From contig JAGAON010000003.1 in assembly GCA_017623655.1 (NCBI GenBank), positions 248,001 to 312,000 on the forward strand: DNA of 64,000 nucleotides. The letters are read 5' to 3'. Numbering within the stretch: position 1 is the stretch's first letter; each line of letters starts with the position of its first letter. Source of the stretch: Prevotella sp. (GTDB taxonomy: Bacteria; Bacteroidota; Bacteroidia; Bacteroidales; Bacteroidaceae). Positions 44,195-52,966 of this stretch are shown piece after piece. The translations under genes were made by a program, and so were the position numbers. The notes under the pieces are model-generated. The model saw only the letters and a program-made list of their open reading frames with translations, did no database searches and was not told the DNA's origin.

Positions 44195-44506
44195 AGTCCT
44201 GAAAGGACGGTATATCCAAGCCCGGGGTGTTAACCCCGGGTAAGAATGGACAAACTAAAAACAGTATTGGAACCCCGAAGCCGGTAGGCGAGGTGGCCAA
44301 CAGCCACCGAGGGGTATAAAAAGGGAAAGTGAAGGCATCCGGAGAAACACCCTGTTGCACGTTTTTAATGTCTGGATAGCAGTTCACCCCTCGTCGTCCT
44401 GCGTCCTCCTCGCCTACTGGCTTCGGGGTTCCAATACCTTTTTGACGCAAACGTAAAGTTCCCGGGGTTAACACCCCGGGCTTGGATATACCGTCCTTTC
44501 AGGACT
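44195..44506. repeat. ~312-nt nested inverted-repeat element, copy 2
   Basis: Outer arms 44195-44240 and 44461-44506 are perfect 46-bp reverse complements, and each arm contains two further hairpins (TCCTGAAAGGA; CCCGGGGTGTTAACCCCGGG). Inner arms 44269-44293 and 44408-44432 pair over 25 nt with one mismatch and match the inner arms of copy 1 at 25342/25477 (AACCCCGAAGCCGG). CGAGGGGTA faces CACCCCTCG further in. The interior has no convincing gene. Together with low-complexity runs to 44620, this accounts for the 43868-44698 gap. Confidence 0.85.
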
Positions 44507-44698
44507 GTCCGTACTCAAAACTAATCCTTCAAAACTGATAACTCTTTTGTGCTATGCCGTCCTTTCGGGATTGTTTTATACCGCAAGACCTATAATCCAA
44601 CACCTCAAACCTTAAACATAAGATTCCGACCCCATTCTGCATGCACTGTAAAATGTCTGTTAAAAAACTTTAACATTATACTCTTGCTATGTCAAAAG

Positions 44699-44730
44699 TT
44701 TCCGTATTCCGGGAAAAAGTAGTAATTTTG
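44699..44730 (+). promoter_or_regulatory. Promoter of rpsO
   Basis: TTTC (44699-44702, one change), 20-nt spacer, TAATTTTG (44723-44730). It leaves a leader of about 120 nt before the rpsO start. Confidence 0.7.
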
Positions 44731-44854
44731 CACCCGCTTAGCATTATAGGCCGAGCCGCATTCGGGTGATGACGACGTAATTACGTGGTTGGGACGACGT
44801 CCATCAGAAGGATGTGATAATCAGAAACCTTATCAACCGCACAACAAAAAAACA
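44731..44854 (+). promoter_or_regulatory. rpsO leader, possible S15 autoregulatory structure
   Basis: The ~120-nt leader has an ACCCG (44732)/CGGGT pair enclosing a stem region, then ACGACGT repeats and a short CATC-AGAAG-GATG hairpin before an A-rich ribosome-binding stretch. S15 mRNAs are known to carry varied self-binding leaders in other phyla. This one is only a candidate based on length and pairing by eye. Confidence 0.35.
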
Positions 44855-45124
44855 ATGTATTTAGACAGCACTAAGAAGACTGAGATTTTCGGACAGTACG
44901 GTAAGTCAGCGACAGACACAGGCTCTGCCGAGAGCCAGATTGCTCTTTTCACTTTCCGTATCAAGCACCTTACCGAACACTTGAAGAAGAACCACAAGGA
45001 TTACAAGACTGCACGCAGCCTTACAAAGCTCGTAGGCAAGCGCCGTGCGCTTCTTAACTATCTTTACGACCGCGACGTTAATCGCTATCGTGCAATCATC
45101 AAGGCTCTCGGTCTGCGTAAGTAA
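44855..45124 (+). CDS. rpsO: 30S ribosomal protein S15
   Basis: 89 residues from ATG 44855 (MYLDSTKKTEIFGQYGKS), matching the normal S15 length of 88-89; the frame open upstream to 44789 is leader. Signatures: GSAESQIALFTFRIKHLTEHL, HKDYKTARSLTKLVGKRRALL and YLYDRDVNRYRAIIKALGLR. S15 binds 16S rRNA early in small-subunit assembly. It has its own promoter and terminator, so it is a single-gene unit. Confidence 0.98.
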   Translation: MYLDSTKKTEIFGQYGKSATDTGSAESQIALFTFRIKHLTEHLKKNHKDYKTARSLTKLVGKRRALLNYLYDRDVNRYRAIIKALGLRK

Positions 45125-45165
45125 GGCATTCGTGACAGGATGCCGTAAAGCAACGGAACAAGCGG

Positions 45166-45206
45166 AATCCCGCATGAGCAACACGGTTGCTTATGTGGGA
45201 TTCTTT
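45166..45206 (+). terminator. Terminator after rpsO
   Basis: AATCCCGCATGAGCAA (45166-45181) pairs with TTGCTTATGTGGGATT (45187-45202) with G-T pairs, loop CACGG, followed by CTTTGCTT. It is 42 nt past the stop. Confidence 0.75.
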
Positions 45207-45304
45207 GCTTAAAATGACGTGGCGGGCTTGGCATTGCCTGCCGGACGGAAGCAATATATATAACACCACGGTTCCCTCAAAACCGCCATATAAACAATAT
45301 AGTA

Positions 45305-46555
45305 ATGTACTTATTCACTTCAGAATCAGTTTCAGAAGGCCATCCGGACAAGGTGGCCGACCAGATCAGTGACGCGTTGTTGGACCAGTTCCTCGCCTAC
45401 GACAGCAAGGCGCATTGCGCCATAGAGTCGTTTGTGACAACGGGACAGGTAGTGCTTATGGGGGAAGTGGCCTCAGAGGCGTATGTCGATTTGCAGACAA
45501 TAGCGCGCAAGACCATCAACCGCATCGGATATACCAAGTCCGAGTATCAGTTTGACGGCAACTCATGCGGCATATTGTCGGCCATACACGAGCAGAGCAA
45601 GGACATAGACCGCGGTGTTTCGAGAGAGGAAGAGGAACAGCAGGGAGCCGGTGACCAGGGCATGATGTTCGGTTACGCCACCAACGAGACCGACCGCTAC
45701 ATACCCGTGACGCTGGATTTGGCGCATCTGCTGATGAAAACCCTTGCCGATATACGCCGCGAGGGAAAGGTGATGACGTATCTGCGTCCGGACTCCAAGT
45801 CGCAGGTGACGGTGGAATACAGCGACGACGGCGTGCCGCAGCGCATAGATACCATCGTGGTATCGACCCAGCACGACGAGTTTGACGCCGACGAACCGAT
45901 GCTGGCAAGGATAAGGGAAGACGTAATCAACATACTTGTGCCGCGCGTAAAGGCTCAGTTGAAGGACAAGAAGACACTGGCGCTGTTCAATGACGGCATC
46001 AAGTATTTCGTCAATCCTACCGGAAAGTTCGTCATAGGAGGCCCCCATGGCGACACGGGACTGACCGGACGCAAGATAATAGTGGATACATACGGCGGCC
46101 GCGGAGCACACGGTGGCGGCGCGTTCTCGGGCAAAGACCCCTCGAAGGTTGACCGCTCGGCGGCGTATGCGGCGCGTCACGTGGCCAAAAACCTTGTCGC
46201 GGCCGGTGTGGCGGATGAGGTATTGGTGCAGCTTAGCTATGCCATCGGCGTGGCGGAGCCGGTAAGCGTATATGTGAACACATACGGAAAGAGCCGTGTG
46301 AAGATGACTGACGGCGAGATAGCCGCAAGACTCAAGACGCTGTATGACTTCCGGCCGAAGGCGATAGAGCGTGCGCTGAAACTGCGCCAGCCTATGTATG
46401 TGGAGACTGCGGCATACGGACACGTGGGCAGAATGCCGCACACCGTGAGGAAAGAGTTTACCTCCGCCTACCACGAGACAAAGGTAATGGACGTGGAACT
46501 GTTCACATGGGAGAAGCTGGACCTTGTGGATAAGTTCAAAAAAGAGTTCTTGTAA
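45305..46555 (+). CDS. metK: S-adenosylmethionine synthetase
   Basis: 416 residues. [20 protein letters not shown] opens the N-terminal domain with the ATP-binding His-Pro-Asp, followed by [36 protein letters not shown] (the P-loop-like signature) and [20 protein letters not shown]. It makes SAM from ATP and methionine. The next gene begins immediately at its stop. It heads a probable six-gene unit metK-DUF4271-hemD-rnpA-yidD-tyrS, all rightward with gaps of at most 41 nt. No clear promoter or SAM riboswitch was recognised in 45207-45304. Confidence 0.97.
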   Translation: MYLFTSESVSEGHPDKVADQISDALLDQFLAYDSKAHCAIESFVTTGQVVLMGEVASEAYVDLQTIARKTINRIGYTKSEYQFDGNSCGILSAIHEQSKDIDRGVSREEEEQQGAGDQGMMFGYATNETDRYIPVTLDLAHLLMKTLADIRREGKVMTYLRPDSKSQVTVEYSDDGVPQRIDTIVVSTQHDEFDADEPMLARIREDVINILVPRVKAQLKDKKTLALFNDGIKYFVNPTGKFVIGGPHGDTGLTGRKIIVDTYGGRGAHGGGAFSGKDPSKVDRSAAYAARHVAKNLVAAGVADEVLVQLSYAIGVAEPVSVYVNTYGKSRVKMTDGEIAARLKTLYDFRPKAIERALKLRQPMYVETAAYGHVGRMPHTVRKEFTSAYHETKVMDVELFTWEKLDLVDKFKKEFL

Positions 46556-47335
46556 TTGACAGTCAGGGACACGATATACAGGGAGTCATTCCTAAAAGGC
46601 ACGCCGTTCTTTCACGAGGAGATACCTGCCGGAAGGCTTGGCGTGGCGGGAGAACCTGTGCCTTACTCTCTGGTCAACGACAGTTTCGTGACCATGGCGA
46701 TGGTGTTGTGCATACTGGTGTCCATGATAACCGTGGCAAGGTCGTGGCGTTTTATCTGTTTTCAGACCAAAAACCTGCTCCGGATGCCGCGGGAAAACTC
46801 GGTGGAGATGCGCGAGACGTCTGCCGAAATGCGCTATCAGACATACTTTTGCTTGCAGGGAGTGGTGCTGTTGGGCATACTTGCCTGTTCGGCGGCGGCT
46901 CATTACCTCGGCGGCGACTTCATTTTGGGGCACTATGCCGTGCTGGGCGTATTCTGTGCGGTGTTCGCCGCATACTACATCATACGCGAACTGCTGGTCC
47001 TGATAGTGCAAAAAGTGTTCTTTGAACAGCGGGAAAGACATCTTGACAATATGTCACGGCTGTACTTTATGGCGGTGCAGGGAGCGTTATTCCTGCCTAT
47101 AACGATGCTCCACATATACTTCCAGCTGAGTATGGAAATAACGTTGAAACTGCTTGCGGCAACGGTCGTCATGTCAATGATACTGCATTTTTACAAGGCT
47201 TACAACGTCTTTTTCCGCAAAAAGAACGCTGTTTTGCAGTTTTTTTTGTACCTTTGCACCCTTGAAGCGGTACCACTTGTCCTGTTGGCAGGAACATTGT
47301 TCGTTGTAGCTATCCATTTGACACAAAACATATAG
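46556..47335 (+). CDS. DUF4271 membrane protein
   Basis: 259 residues if started at TTG 46556, directly after the metK stop TAA; no earlier ATG exists and the next ATG would remove the soluble N-terminus. About six to seven spans (for instance SFVTMAMVLCILVSMITVA, YFCLQGVVLLGILACSAA, LFLPITMLHIYFQL). DUF4271 is a Bacteroidetes family that usually sits next to hemD, as here (11 nt upstream of it). Function unknown. Confidence 0.8.
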   Translation: MTVRDTIYRESFLKGTPFFHEEIPAGRLGVAGEPVPYSLVNDSFVTMAMVLCILVSMITVARSWRFICFQTKNLLRMPRENSVEMRETSAEMRYQTYFCLQGVVLLGILACSAAAHYLGGDFILGHYAVLGVFCAVFAAYYIIRELLVLIVQKVFFEQRERHLDNMSRLYFMAVQGALFLPITMLHIYFQLSMEITLKLLAATVVMSMILHFYKAYNVFFRKKNAVLQFFLYLCTLEAVPLVLLAGTLFVVAIHLTQNI

Positions 47336-47345
47336 GAAGAAACCG

Positions 47346-48092
47346 ATGGTAAAAAAGATTCTGGTCTCACAGCCAAAACCCTCCAGTGAAAAGTCACCTT
47401 ATTACGACATAGCGCGTGATTTTGACGTAGAACTTATATTCAGGCCTTTCATTAAGGTTGAAGGAATAACGCAGCAGGAGTTCCGCAAACAGAAAATCAG
47501 CATACCGGACTATACTGCCATTGTCTTCACATCACGTCACGCGATAGACCATTTCTTCCAGTTGACGAAAGAAATGCGCATCACCATGCCTGAGACGACA
47601 AAGTATTTCTGCGTGACGGAGACCATCGCGCTCTACATTCAGAAGTATGCGCCTTACCGGAAGCGTAAGATTTTCTTCGGCGGAACGGGCAAGATAGACG
47701 ACCTTCTGCCGGCAATGGTGAAGCATAAGAACGAGAAATACCTCGTGCCATTGAGCGATGTGGCCAATGACACCGTTGCAAAACTGTTGGACTCAAAGAA
47801 CTTGCAGCATAAGGAATGCGTGATGTACCGCACCGTAAGCAATGACTTCACGAAGGAAGAGATAGCCGGTTTCGACTACGACATGGCGATATTTTTCTCT
47901 CCTGCCGGCGTAAAAGCCCTGAAAGAGAATTTCCCCGGCATCAAGGCTGACGAGATAAAGATAGGCACTTTCGGCCCGGCCACGGCCAAAGCGGTGAAGG
48001 AAATGGGGCTGAACCTTGACCTTGAAGCACCTTCACAGAGGTATCCTTCAATGACAGGAGCGCTGAGGCACTTCCTGCAAGAGGCAGAATAA
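47346..48092 (+). CDS. hemD: Uroporphyrinogen-III synthase (HemD)
   Basis: 248 residues. The weakly conserved HemD fold appears as KKILVSQPKPSS at the N-terminus, YTAIVFTSRHAIDHFFQL (about 58-75), VPLSDVANDTVAKLL, MYRTVSNDF, DMAIFFSPAGVKAL (about 180-193) and FGPATAKAVKEMG. HemD closes hydroxymethylbilane to uroporphyrinogen III, the branch point to haem, sirohaem and corrinoids. The assignment is typical for this position between DUF4271 and rnpA in Bacteroidetes. No other haem genes are in the window. Confidence 0.88.
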   Translation: MVKKILVSQPKPSSEKSPYYDIARDFDVELIFRPFIKVEGITQQEFRKQKISIPDYTAIVFTSRHAIDHFFQLTKEMRITMPETTKYFCVTETIALYIQKYAPYRKRKIFFGGTGKIDDLLPAMVKHKNEKYLVPLSDVANDTVAKLLDSKNLQHKECVMYRTVSNDFTKEEIAGFDYDMAIFFSPAGVKALKENFPGIKADEIKIGTFGPATAKAVKEMGLNLDLEAPSQRYPSMTGALRHFLQEAE

Positions 48093-48103
48093 CGCAGAAA
48101 GTG

Positions 48104-48484
48104 ATGGGCAAGAACAACGCTTTTCCTAAGTCACAAAGACTGTGCAACAAGTATCTCATCGACCGGTTGTTCGTTCCCGGCAACAGCAAGTCGTTCTCTG
48201 CATACCCGTTGCGGCTTGTGGTTTGTGCGGCGGATATAGCGGACAATCAGCTGATGGTTTCCGTCCCGAAGCGGTGTTTCAAGCATGCCGTTGACCGAAA
48301 CAGGGTGAAGAGACAGTTGCGCGAGGCTTACCGGACCAACCGCCACCTGCTCGTCCTTCCGGAAAACATACGCATCTCGATGGCCTTTATATGGCTTGAC
48401 CATTGCCACTACCCGTCGTCAAAGGTGACGGCAAAGGTATGCAACCTGCTGCGGAGAGCCTCAGAAAGCTTATGCGCAAACTGA
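48104..48484 (+). CDS. rnpA: Ribonuclease P protein component
   Basis: 126 residues from ATG 48104 (a GTG at 48101 is also in frame). [11 protein letters not shown] matches the family N-terminus, and the signature is [26 protein letters not shown] (about 55-80; RNR-like RNRVKRQ). It binds the catalytic RNase P RNA in tRNA 5' processing. Its last 13 nt overlap the yidD start. The RNA subunit gene was not seen here. Confidence 0.93.
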   Translation: MGKNNAFPKSQRLCNKYLIDRLFVPGNSKSFSAYPLRLVVCAADIADNQLMVSVPKRCFKHAVDRNRVKRQLREAYRTNRHLLVLPENIRISMAFIWLDHCHYPSSKVTAKVCNLLRRASESLCAN

Positions 48485-48693
48485 TTACCGCCATATTGCT
48501 GCTGCCCATACTCTTCTACCAGAGGTGCGTCAGCCCGTTCACACCGCCTTCCTGCCGCTTCACCCCCACGTGTTCGGAGTACGCAAGGCAGGCTATCGTG
48601 AAGCACGGACCGGTGAAAGGTCTGTGGCTGGCCGTGAAGAGACTGCTGAGATGCCACCCGTGGGGAGGTTCGGGATATGACCCCGTACCGTGA
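48472..48693 (+). CDS. yidD: Membrane protein insertion efficiency factor YidD
   Basis: 73 residues from ATG 48472. [20 protein letters not shown] followed by [16 protein letters not shown] and [14 protein letters not shown] are the defining blocks, with three conserved Cys. It helps YidC insert membrane proteins. Overlap with rnpA is the usual bacterial arrangement. Confidence 0.95.
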   Translation: MRKLITAILLLPILFYQRCVSPFTPPSCRFTPTCSEYARQAIVKHGPVKGLWLAVKRLLRCHPWGGSGYDPVP

Positions 48694-48734
48694 ACAGCAG
48701 GAAAAACTAACGAAAAAACAATATAACAACCATA

Positions 48735-50033
48735 ATGAAGAACTTTATTGAAGAACTGAAATGGCGCGGTATGCTCGCACAGGTCATGCCCGGTGCCGAG
48801 GAACTTCTGCAAAAGGAGATGGTAACCGCATATCTCGGTACCGACCCTACCGCCGATTCTCTGCATATAGGACATCTTTGCGGCATCATGATGCTGCGCC
48901 ACTTGCAGCACTGCGGGCACAAGCCCATAATCCTTGTAGGCGGTGCCACGGGCATGATCGGCGACCCCTCAGGCAAGTCGCAGGAGCGTAACCTGCTTGA
49001 CGCGGAAACCCTTTACCACAACCAAGAGTGCATTAAGGCACAGGTCGCGAAGTTCCTTGACTTTGAGGCGGAAGGCCCTAACGCCGCGGAGATGGTCAAC
49101 AACTATGACTGGATGAAGGACTTTACCTTCCTTGACTTCGCGCGTACAGTGGGAAAACACATCACGGTGAACTACATGATGGCCAAGGATTCGGTGCAGC
49201 AGCGTCTCAACGGCACAGCGCGCGACGGCCTTTCATTCACCGAGTTCACCTATCAGCTCCTTCAAGGCTATGACTTCCTCCACCTGTTCCAGACAAAGAA
49301 CTGCAAGATGCAGCTCGGCGGAAACGACCAGTGGGGCAACATGACCACGGGAACAGAACTTATACGCCGCACGCTCGGCAACGATGTGGAGGCGTATGCG
49401 CTCACCTGTCCGCTCATAACAAAGGCCGACGGCAAGAAGTTCGGCAAGACAGAAAGCGGCAATATATGGCTCGACCGCAACCGCACATCACCCTACAAGT
49501 TCTACCAGTTCTGGCTTAACGTCAGCGATGACGATGCGGAGAAGTACATAAAGATATTCACATCTCTTGACAAGGAGACCATAGACGCCCTCGTGGAAGA
49601 GCACAAGCAGGATCCGGGACGCCGTGTATTGCAGAAGCGTCTGGCGCAGGAGGTTACGGTTATGGTGCACTCTCAGGCGGATTATGACATGGCTGTCGAG
49701 GCCAGCGGCATCCTTTTCGGCAAGAGCACGAAGGAAAGTCTGGAAAAACTGGACGAGCAGACATTCCTTGACGTGTTTGAAGGCGTGGAGAACTTCACCG
49801 TCCCGGCAGACCGGCTGGGGCAGCCCGCAGTGGAATTTCTGACCGCCGACGACTGTAAGGTGTTCCCGTCAAAGGGCGAGATGCGCAAGATGGTACAGGG
49901 CGGCGGCGTCTCCGTCAACAAGGAGAAGCTGACAGACCAGAACCGTCCGGTTACGGCTGACGACCTGATTGGCGGGAAATACATCCTTGCGCAGCGCGGC
50001 AAGAAGAACTACTACCTCATTACGGTGAAGTAG
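48735..50033 (+). CDS. tyrS: Tyrosyl-tRNA synthetase
   Basis: 432 residues. Class I signatures: [14 protein letters not shown] (HIGH-like, about 40-50), [28 protein letters not shown], and KFGKTESGN as the KMSKS loop (about 235). An S4-like C-terminal domain ([15 protein letters not shown]) ends the protein. It charges tRNA-Tyr. The gene is the last of the metK unit, and tRNA-Gln follows with its own promoter. Confidence 0.97.
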   Translation: MKNFIEELKWRGMLAQVMPGAEELLQKEMVTAYLGTDPTADSLHIGHLCGIMMLRHLQHCGHKPIILVGGATGMIGDPSGKSQERNLLDAETLYHNQECIKAQVAKFLDFEAEGPNAAEMVNNYDWMKDFTFLDFARTVGKHITVNYMMAKDSVQQRLNGTARDGLSFTEFTYQLLQGYDFLHLFQTKNCKMQLGGNDQWGNMTTGTELIRRTLGNDVEAYALTCPLITKADGKKFGKTESGNIWLDRNRTSPYKFYQFWLNVSDDDAEKYIKIFTSLDKETIDALVEEHKQDPGRRVLQKRLAQEVTVMVHSQADYDMAVEASGILFGKSTKESLEKLDEQTFLDVFEGVENFTVPADRLGQPAVEFLTADDCKVFPSKGEMRKMVQGGGVSVNKEKLTDQNRPVTADDLIGGKYILAQRGKKNYYLITVK

Positions 50034-50103
50034 TCCCACACGCTTGCAAATACGCTTCATGGCCGCTTATTTGGCGGGTTGAAGACAAAAAAATACGGAA
50101 ATA

Positions 50104-50135
50104 TTTGGTAATGTGAGAAATTCTCATTACCTTTG
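50104..50135 (+). promoter_or_regulatory. Promoter of tRNA-Gln
   Basis: TTTG (50104-50107), 20-nt spacer, TACCTTTG (50128-50135). The spacer is filled by an inverted repeat: GGTAAT...GAGAA-A-TTCTC-ATTACC (50107-50131). Confidence 0.8.
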
Positions 50136-50184
50136 CACTCGCTTTTCGCAGTTATCACTGCCGGAAAGTCATACTTTAAGTGAT

Positions 50185-50255
50185 TGTCGTATGGTGTAAT
50201 GGTAGCACAACAGGTTTTGGTTCTGTTTGTCGTGGTTCGAATCCGCGTACGACAA
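50185..50255 (+). tRNA. tRNA-Gln (anticodon TTG)
   Basis: Acceptor arms TGTCGTA (50185-50191) and TACGACA (50248-50254) pair fully. Anticodon stem ACAGG/TCTGT encloses loop TTTTGGT with anticodon TTG, and GGTTCGAATCC forms the T loop. CCA is not encoded. A terminator begins 4 nt later. Confidence 0.95.
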
Positions 50256-50258
50256 CAC

Positions 50259-50302
50259 AAAAAATCCGCAGGGCTTTATTGTTAAGCCCTGCGGATTTTT
50301 TG
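50259..50302 (+). terminator. Terminator after tRNA-Gln
   Basis: AAAATCCGCAGGGCTT pairs exactly with AAGCCCTGCGGATTTT around TATTGTT, then TT. Confidence 0.92.
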
Positions 50303-50387
50303 TGCCTATACGTAATCATCGGCCGCTATGGCGCAGGGACGAAGAACCTCATCGTCTCATTGGCAGTGTCACAAACCTGCGTATTTT

Positions 50388-50410
50388 GAGACGATGTGGT
50401 ACATCGTCTC
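50388..50410. repeat. Near-palindromic 23-nt repeat, copy 2
   Basis: GAGACGATGT-GGT-ACATCGTCTC followed by TACAAAG, matching 14067-14089 except the centre. The rest of 50303-50513 shows no gene. Confidence 0.78.
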
Positions 50411-50513
50411 TACAAAGATGGCGGCAGTTCGGACACTACACGGCAAGGTGTCGCGCTGATTTCCCGTTGTCGTAAAAACGGGACTATGGTGGTGGCTGTA
50501 TAAGGCCGTAAAA

Positions 50514-50596
50514 CAAACAGGTGCTGATTACACTGTAATCAGCACCTGTTTGCGTTGTAATCAGCACCCTTTTACAAGGTAATCAGCACCTGTTTG
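50514..50596. repeat. Tetrad repeat copy 6
   Basis: Modules start at 50514, 50535, 50557 and 50579 (pitch 21, 22, 22): CAAACAGGTGCTGATTAC, GTAATCAGCACCTGTTTG, GTAATCAGCACCCTTTTAC, GTAATCAGCACCTGTTTG. It lies 24 nt past the mrdA stop. Confidence 0.94.
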
Positions 50597-50620
50597 CAGG
50601 GCTGTTGCGTGGTGTACTGG

Positions 50621-52468
50621 TTAACGGTTGTGCGCTCCGTAGGCTATCCTGCGCTTTTGGAAGTCTTCCGCACGGCGTTCGGAGTCTGGCGACAGCTTGC
50701 CGTTTATGTATTTCTCCATCATCAACGCCCCGATAGGCACGCCGTAGTCGGCGCCGAACCCGCCGTTCTCCACATATACGGCGATGGCTATCCTCGGGTT
50801 GTCCATGGGCGCGAAGCCCATGAAGACGGAGTGGTCCTGACCGCGGTTCTGCGCTGTTCCTGTCTTTCCGCATACAAGGTAGTCCGCGCGGTTGGCTGCC
50901 CTGCACGTGCCCTTTACGACGGAGGAGCGCATACCGGCCACCACCCAGTCGTAGGATTTGCGTGAGGCGAGGGTGTAGTGTTTGGTGGTGAACGTGGTGT
51001 CGAGCGGTTCACCCTCCACCTTTTTCACCACGTGCGGGATGATGTAATATCCTCTGTTGGCGATGGTCGCGCCGAGGTTGGCTATCTGCAATGGCGTGAG
51101 GTTCACCTCACCCTGGCCTATCGATATGGAAATGACGGTGAGACCGTTCCACGACCCCTTGTAGGCGTTGTCGTAATAGTCGCCGTTAGGTATCAGTCCC
51201 CGCTTCTCTCCGGGCAGGTCTATGCCGAGCTTGTAGCCGAAGCCCATGGACACCATGTAGTCACGCCAGCGGTTCATTGCCATGAGAGGCTTGCCGTATT
51301 TGCCGCGGTTTCCTATCATATAGTACAGTCCCCAGCAGAAGTATGCGTTGCAGGAGGTCGATAGGGCATCGACAATGGCGACTGGTGAGCTGTGGCCGTG
51401 GCACCCGACGTGCAGGCCGCGGTGGTAAAAGCCGTGGTGGCAGGGGAACGCCGTCTGTGGCGTTATGATGCCTTCCGTAAGGTAAGTCAGCGCCTGACTG
51501 GTCTTGAATGTGGAGCCGGGAGGGTATTGTCCCATTATGCTTCGGTTGAGCAGTGGCTTCCAGCTGTTCCTTTGCAGTGCGAGATGGTTCTTTCCACGCT
51601 TGCGCCCGGTCATGATGCGAGGGTCGTATGTGGGTGAGGAAACCATGCAAAGCACCTCGCCTGTGGACGGCTCTATGGCGACGATGCTGCCTATCTTGCC
51701 CTCCAGCAGCCTTTCTCCGAGGGCTTGCAGCTCTATGTCGATGGACAGTGTGAGCGCCTTTCCCGCGACAGGTTTCTTGTCAAGGCGGCCGTTTTGGTAG
51801 CGTCCCTTTATGCGTCCGTGGGCGTCCCGAAGCAGAATCTGCATGCCCTTGACACCGCGCAGCTGTTTCTCGTAGTAGCGTTCCACGCCCAGTTTGCCTA
51901 TGTAGTCGCCCCGCATATAATAGTCATCGTCGTCGATGTCGCCTTGGGAGACCTCCGCAACATCGCCGAGTACGTGTGCCGCGTATGGGTATTGGTACTG
52001 CCTCACGGTGCGCCGTTGTATGTAAAAGCCGGGAAAACGGAAGATTTTCTCACGGAAAACGGAGAAGTCCATCTCGTCAAGTTGGGTCATGAATACCTGT
52101 TGCGTGAAGCGTGAGTAGCCCGGATTCTTGTTCCTGTCCTTTATGTCGGTCATGCGTTTGGTGAAGTACTCCTTCGTTATGCCGAGCGCGTCGCACAGTT
52201 CCAGAGTGTCGATGCGGCCTTTCGCCTCGTTCATCACCACCATGATGTCGTATGACGGCTGGTTATAGACCAGCAGCTTGTTGTTCCTGTCGTATATGAC
52301 TCCGCGTGCCGGATATTCCACTTTCTTCAAGAAAGCGTTGGAGTCGGCGCTCTTCCGGTAGTCATCGCTCATGATTTGCAGCATGAAAAGGCGCATGATG
52401 TATATCACAACGATGAGTATCGCTATGCCACTGATGACGTACCGTCTGTTTGATAGTTCAGAAGTCAT
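50621..52468 (-). CDS. mrdA: Penicillin-binding protein 2, elongasome transpeptidase
   Basis: 615 residues from ATG 52468 (MTSELSNRRYVISG). One N-terminal span (about 12-32), a pedestal domain (VEYPARGVIYDRNNKLLVYN), then the transpeptidase with the active-site PPGSTFKTSQAL (SxxK, Ser near 325), SCN in STSCNAYFCWGL, and KTG in CGKTGTAQNRG (near 540). It cross-links peptidoglycan during elongation. Its start overlaps mreD by 4 nt. Unlike the usual Bacteroidetes cluster, no rodA follows: the 3' side is repeats and tRNA-Gln. Confidence 0.95.
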   Translation of the reverse strand: MTSELSNRRYVISGIAILIVVIYIMRLFMLQIMSDDYRKSADSNAFLKKVEYPARGVIYDRNNKLLVYNQPSYDIMVVMNEAKGRIDTLELCDALGITKEYFTKRMTDIKDRNKNPGYSRFTQQVFMTQLDEMDFSVFREKIFRFPGFYIQRRTVRQYQYPYAAHVLGDVAEVSQGDIDDDDYYMRGDYIGKLGVERYYEKQLRGVKGMQILLRDAHGRIKGRYQNGRLDKKPVAGKALTLSIDIELQALGERLLEGKIGSIVAIEPSTGEVLCMVSSPTYDPRIMTGRKRGKNHLALQRNSWKPLLNRSIMGQYPPGSTFKTSQALTYLTEGIITPQTAFPCHHGFYHRGLHVGCHGHSSPVAIVDALSTSCNAYFCWGLYYMIGNRGKYGKPLMAMNRWRDYMVSMGFGYKLGIDLPGEKRGLIPNGDYYDNAYKGSWNGLTVISISIGQGEVNLTPLQIANLGATIANRGYYIIPHVVKKVEGEPLDTTFTTKHYTLASRKSYDWVVAGMRSSVVKGTCRAANRADYLVCGKTGTAQNRGQDHSVFMGFAPMDNPRIAIAVYVENGGFGADYGVPIGALMMEKYINGKLSPDSERRAEDFQKRRIAYGAHNR

Positions 52469-52950
52469 GACCTGCGCAGGCTGTCTATGGTGAGAATTAA
52501 GATGAGAGTAAGTATCAGGCTGCCCGCTATGCTTTCCAGCCAAAGCAGCCAATGTGTGAACGAGAAGGCTTCAAGGGAGAAGAATATGAAGCAGTATATA
52601 AGGATAAGGAGGAATGCGTAGGAGAGATATTTGACGAACCCCATCGTGGAGATGGACGGTTTGAAGTCGGGTTCGTCTTCTTTTTTCAGATATAGCTCGA
52701 GCAGATAGGGCTTTATGAAACCGATGAGCGTCAGCGATGCTGCCGCCAGTCCGGGGGTGTTGGTGAACATATCCATTGCCAGTCCCGTCAGAAAGCATAG
52801 CGACATCTGTGCCCACCGGGGATAACTGCGGTGAAACAGCAGCGGAAGATATACGTACAGCAACGGTGTTGCCATACCGAAGATGTGGATATGGTTGAGG
52901 AACAATGCCTGTATAAGGCCGAAAGAGATGATGAATAAGATGTATTTCAT
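52465..52950 (-). CDS. mreD: Rod shape-determining protein MreD
   Basis: 161 residues from ATG 52950. Five to six spans, including MKYILFIISFGLIQALFLNH and FLTGLAMDMFTNTPGLAAAS (the MreD-type loop). It links MreC to the elongasome in the inner membrane. It starts 16 nt after mreC and overlaps mrdA by 4 nt. Confidence 0.9.
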   Translation of the reverse strand: MKYILFIISFGLIQALFLNHIHIFGMATPLLYVYLPLLFHRSYPRWAQMSLCFLTGLAMDMFTNTPGLAAASLTLIGFIKPYLLELYLKKEDEPDFKPSISTMGFVKYLSYAFLLILIYCFIFFSLEAFSFTHWLLWLESIAGSLILTLILILTIDSLRRS

Positions 52951-52966
52951 GAAGCCAAATCTTTCT

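Noticed and set aside
44172..44474. 100-codon minus-strand frame over the nested inverted repeat
   Set aside because: Its sequence is made of the repeat arms, with no ribosome site or coding character.
45207..45304. SAM riboswitch before metK
   Set aside because: Fewer than 100 nt remain after the rpsO terminator and no SAM-type core or terminator stem was seen.
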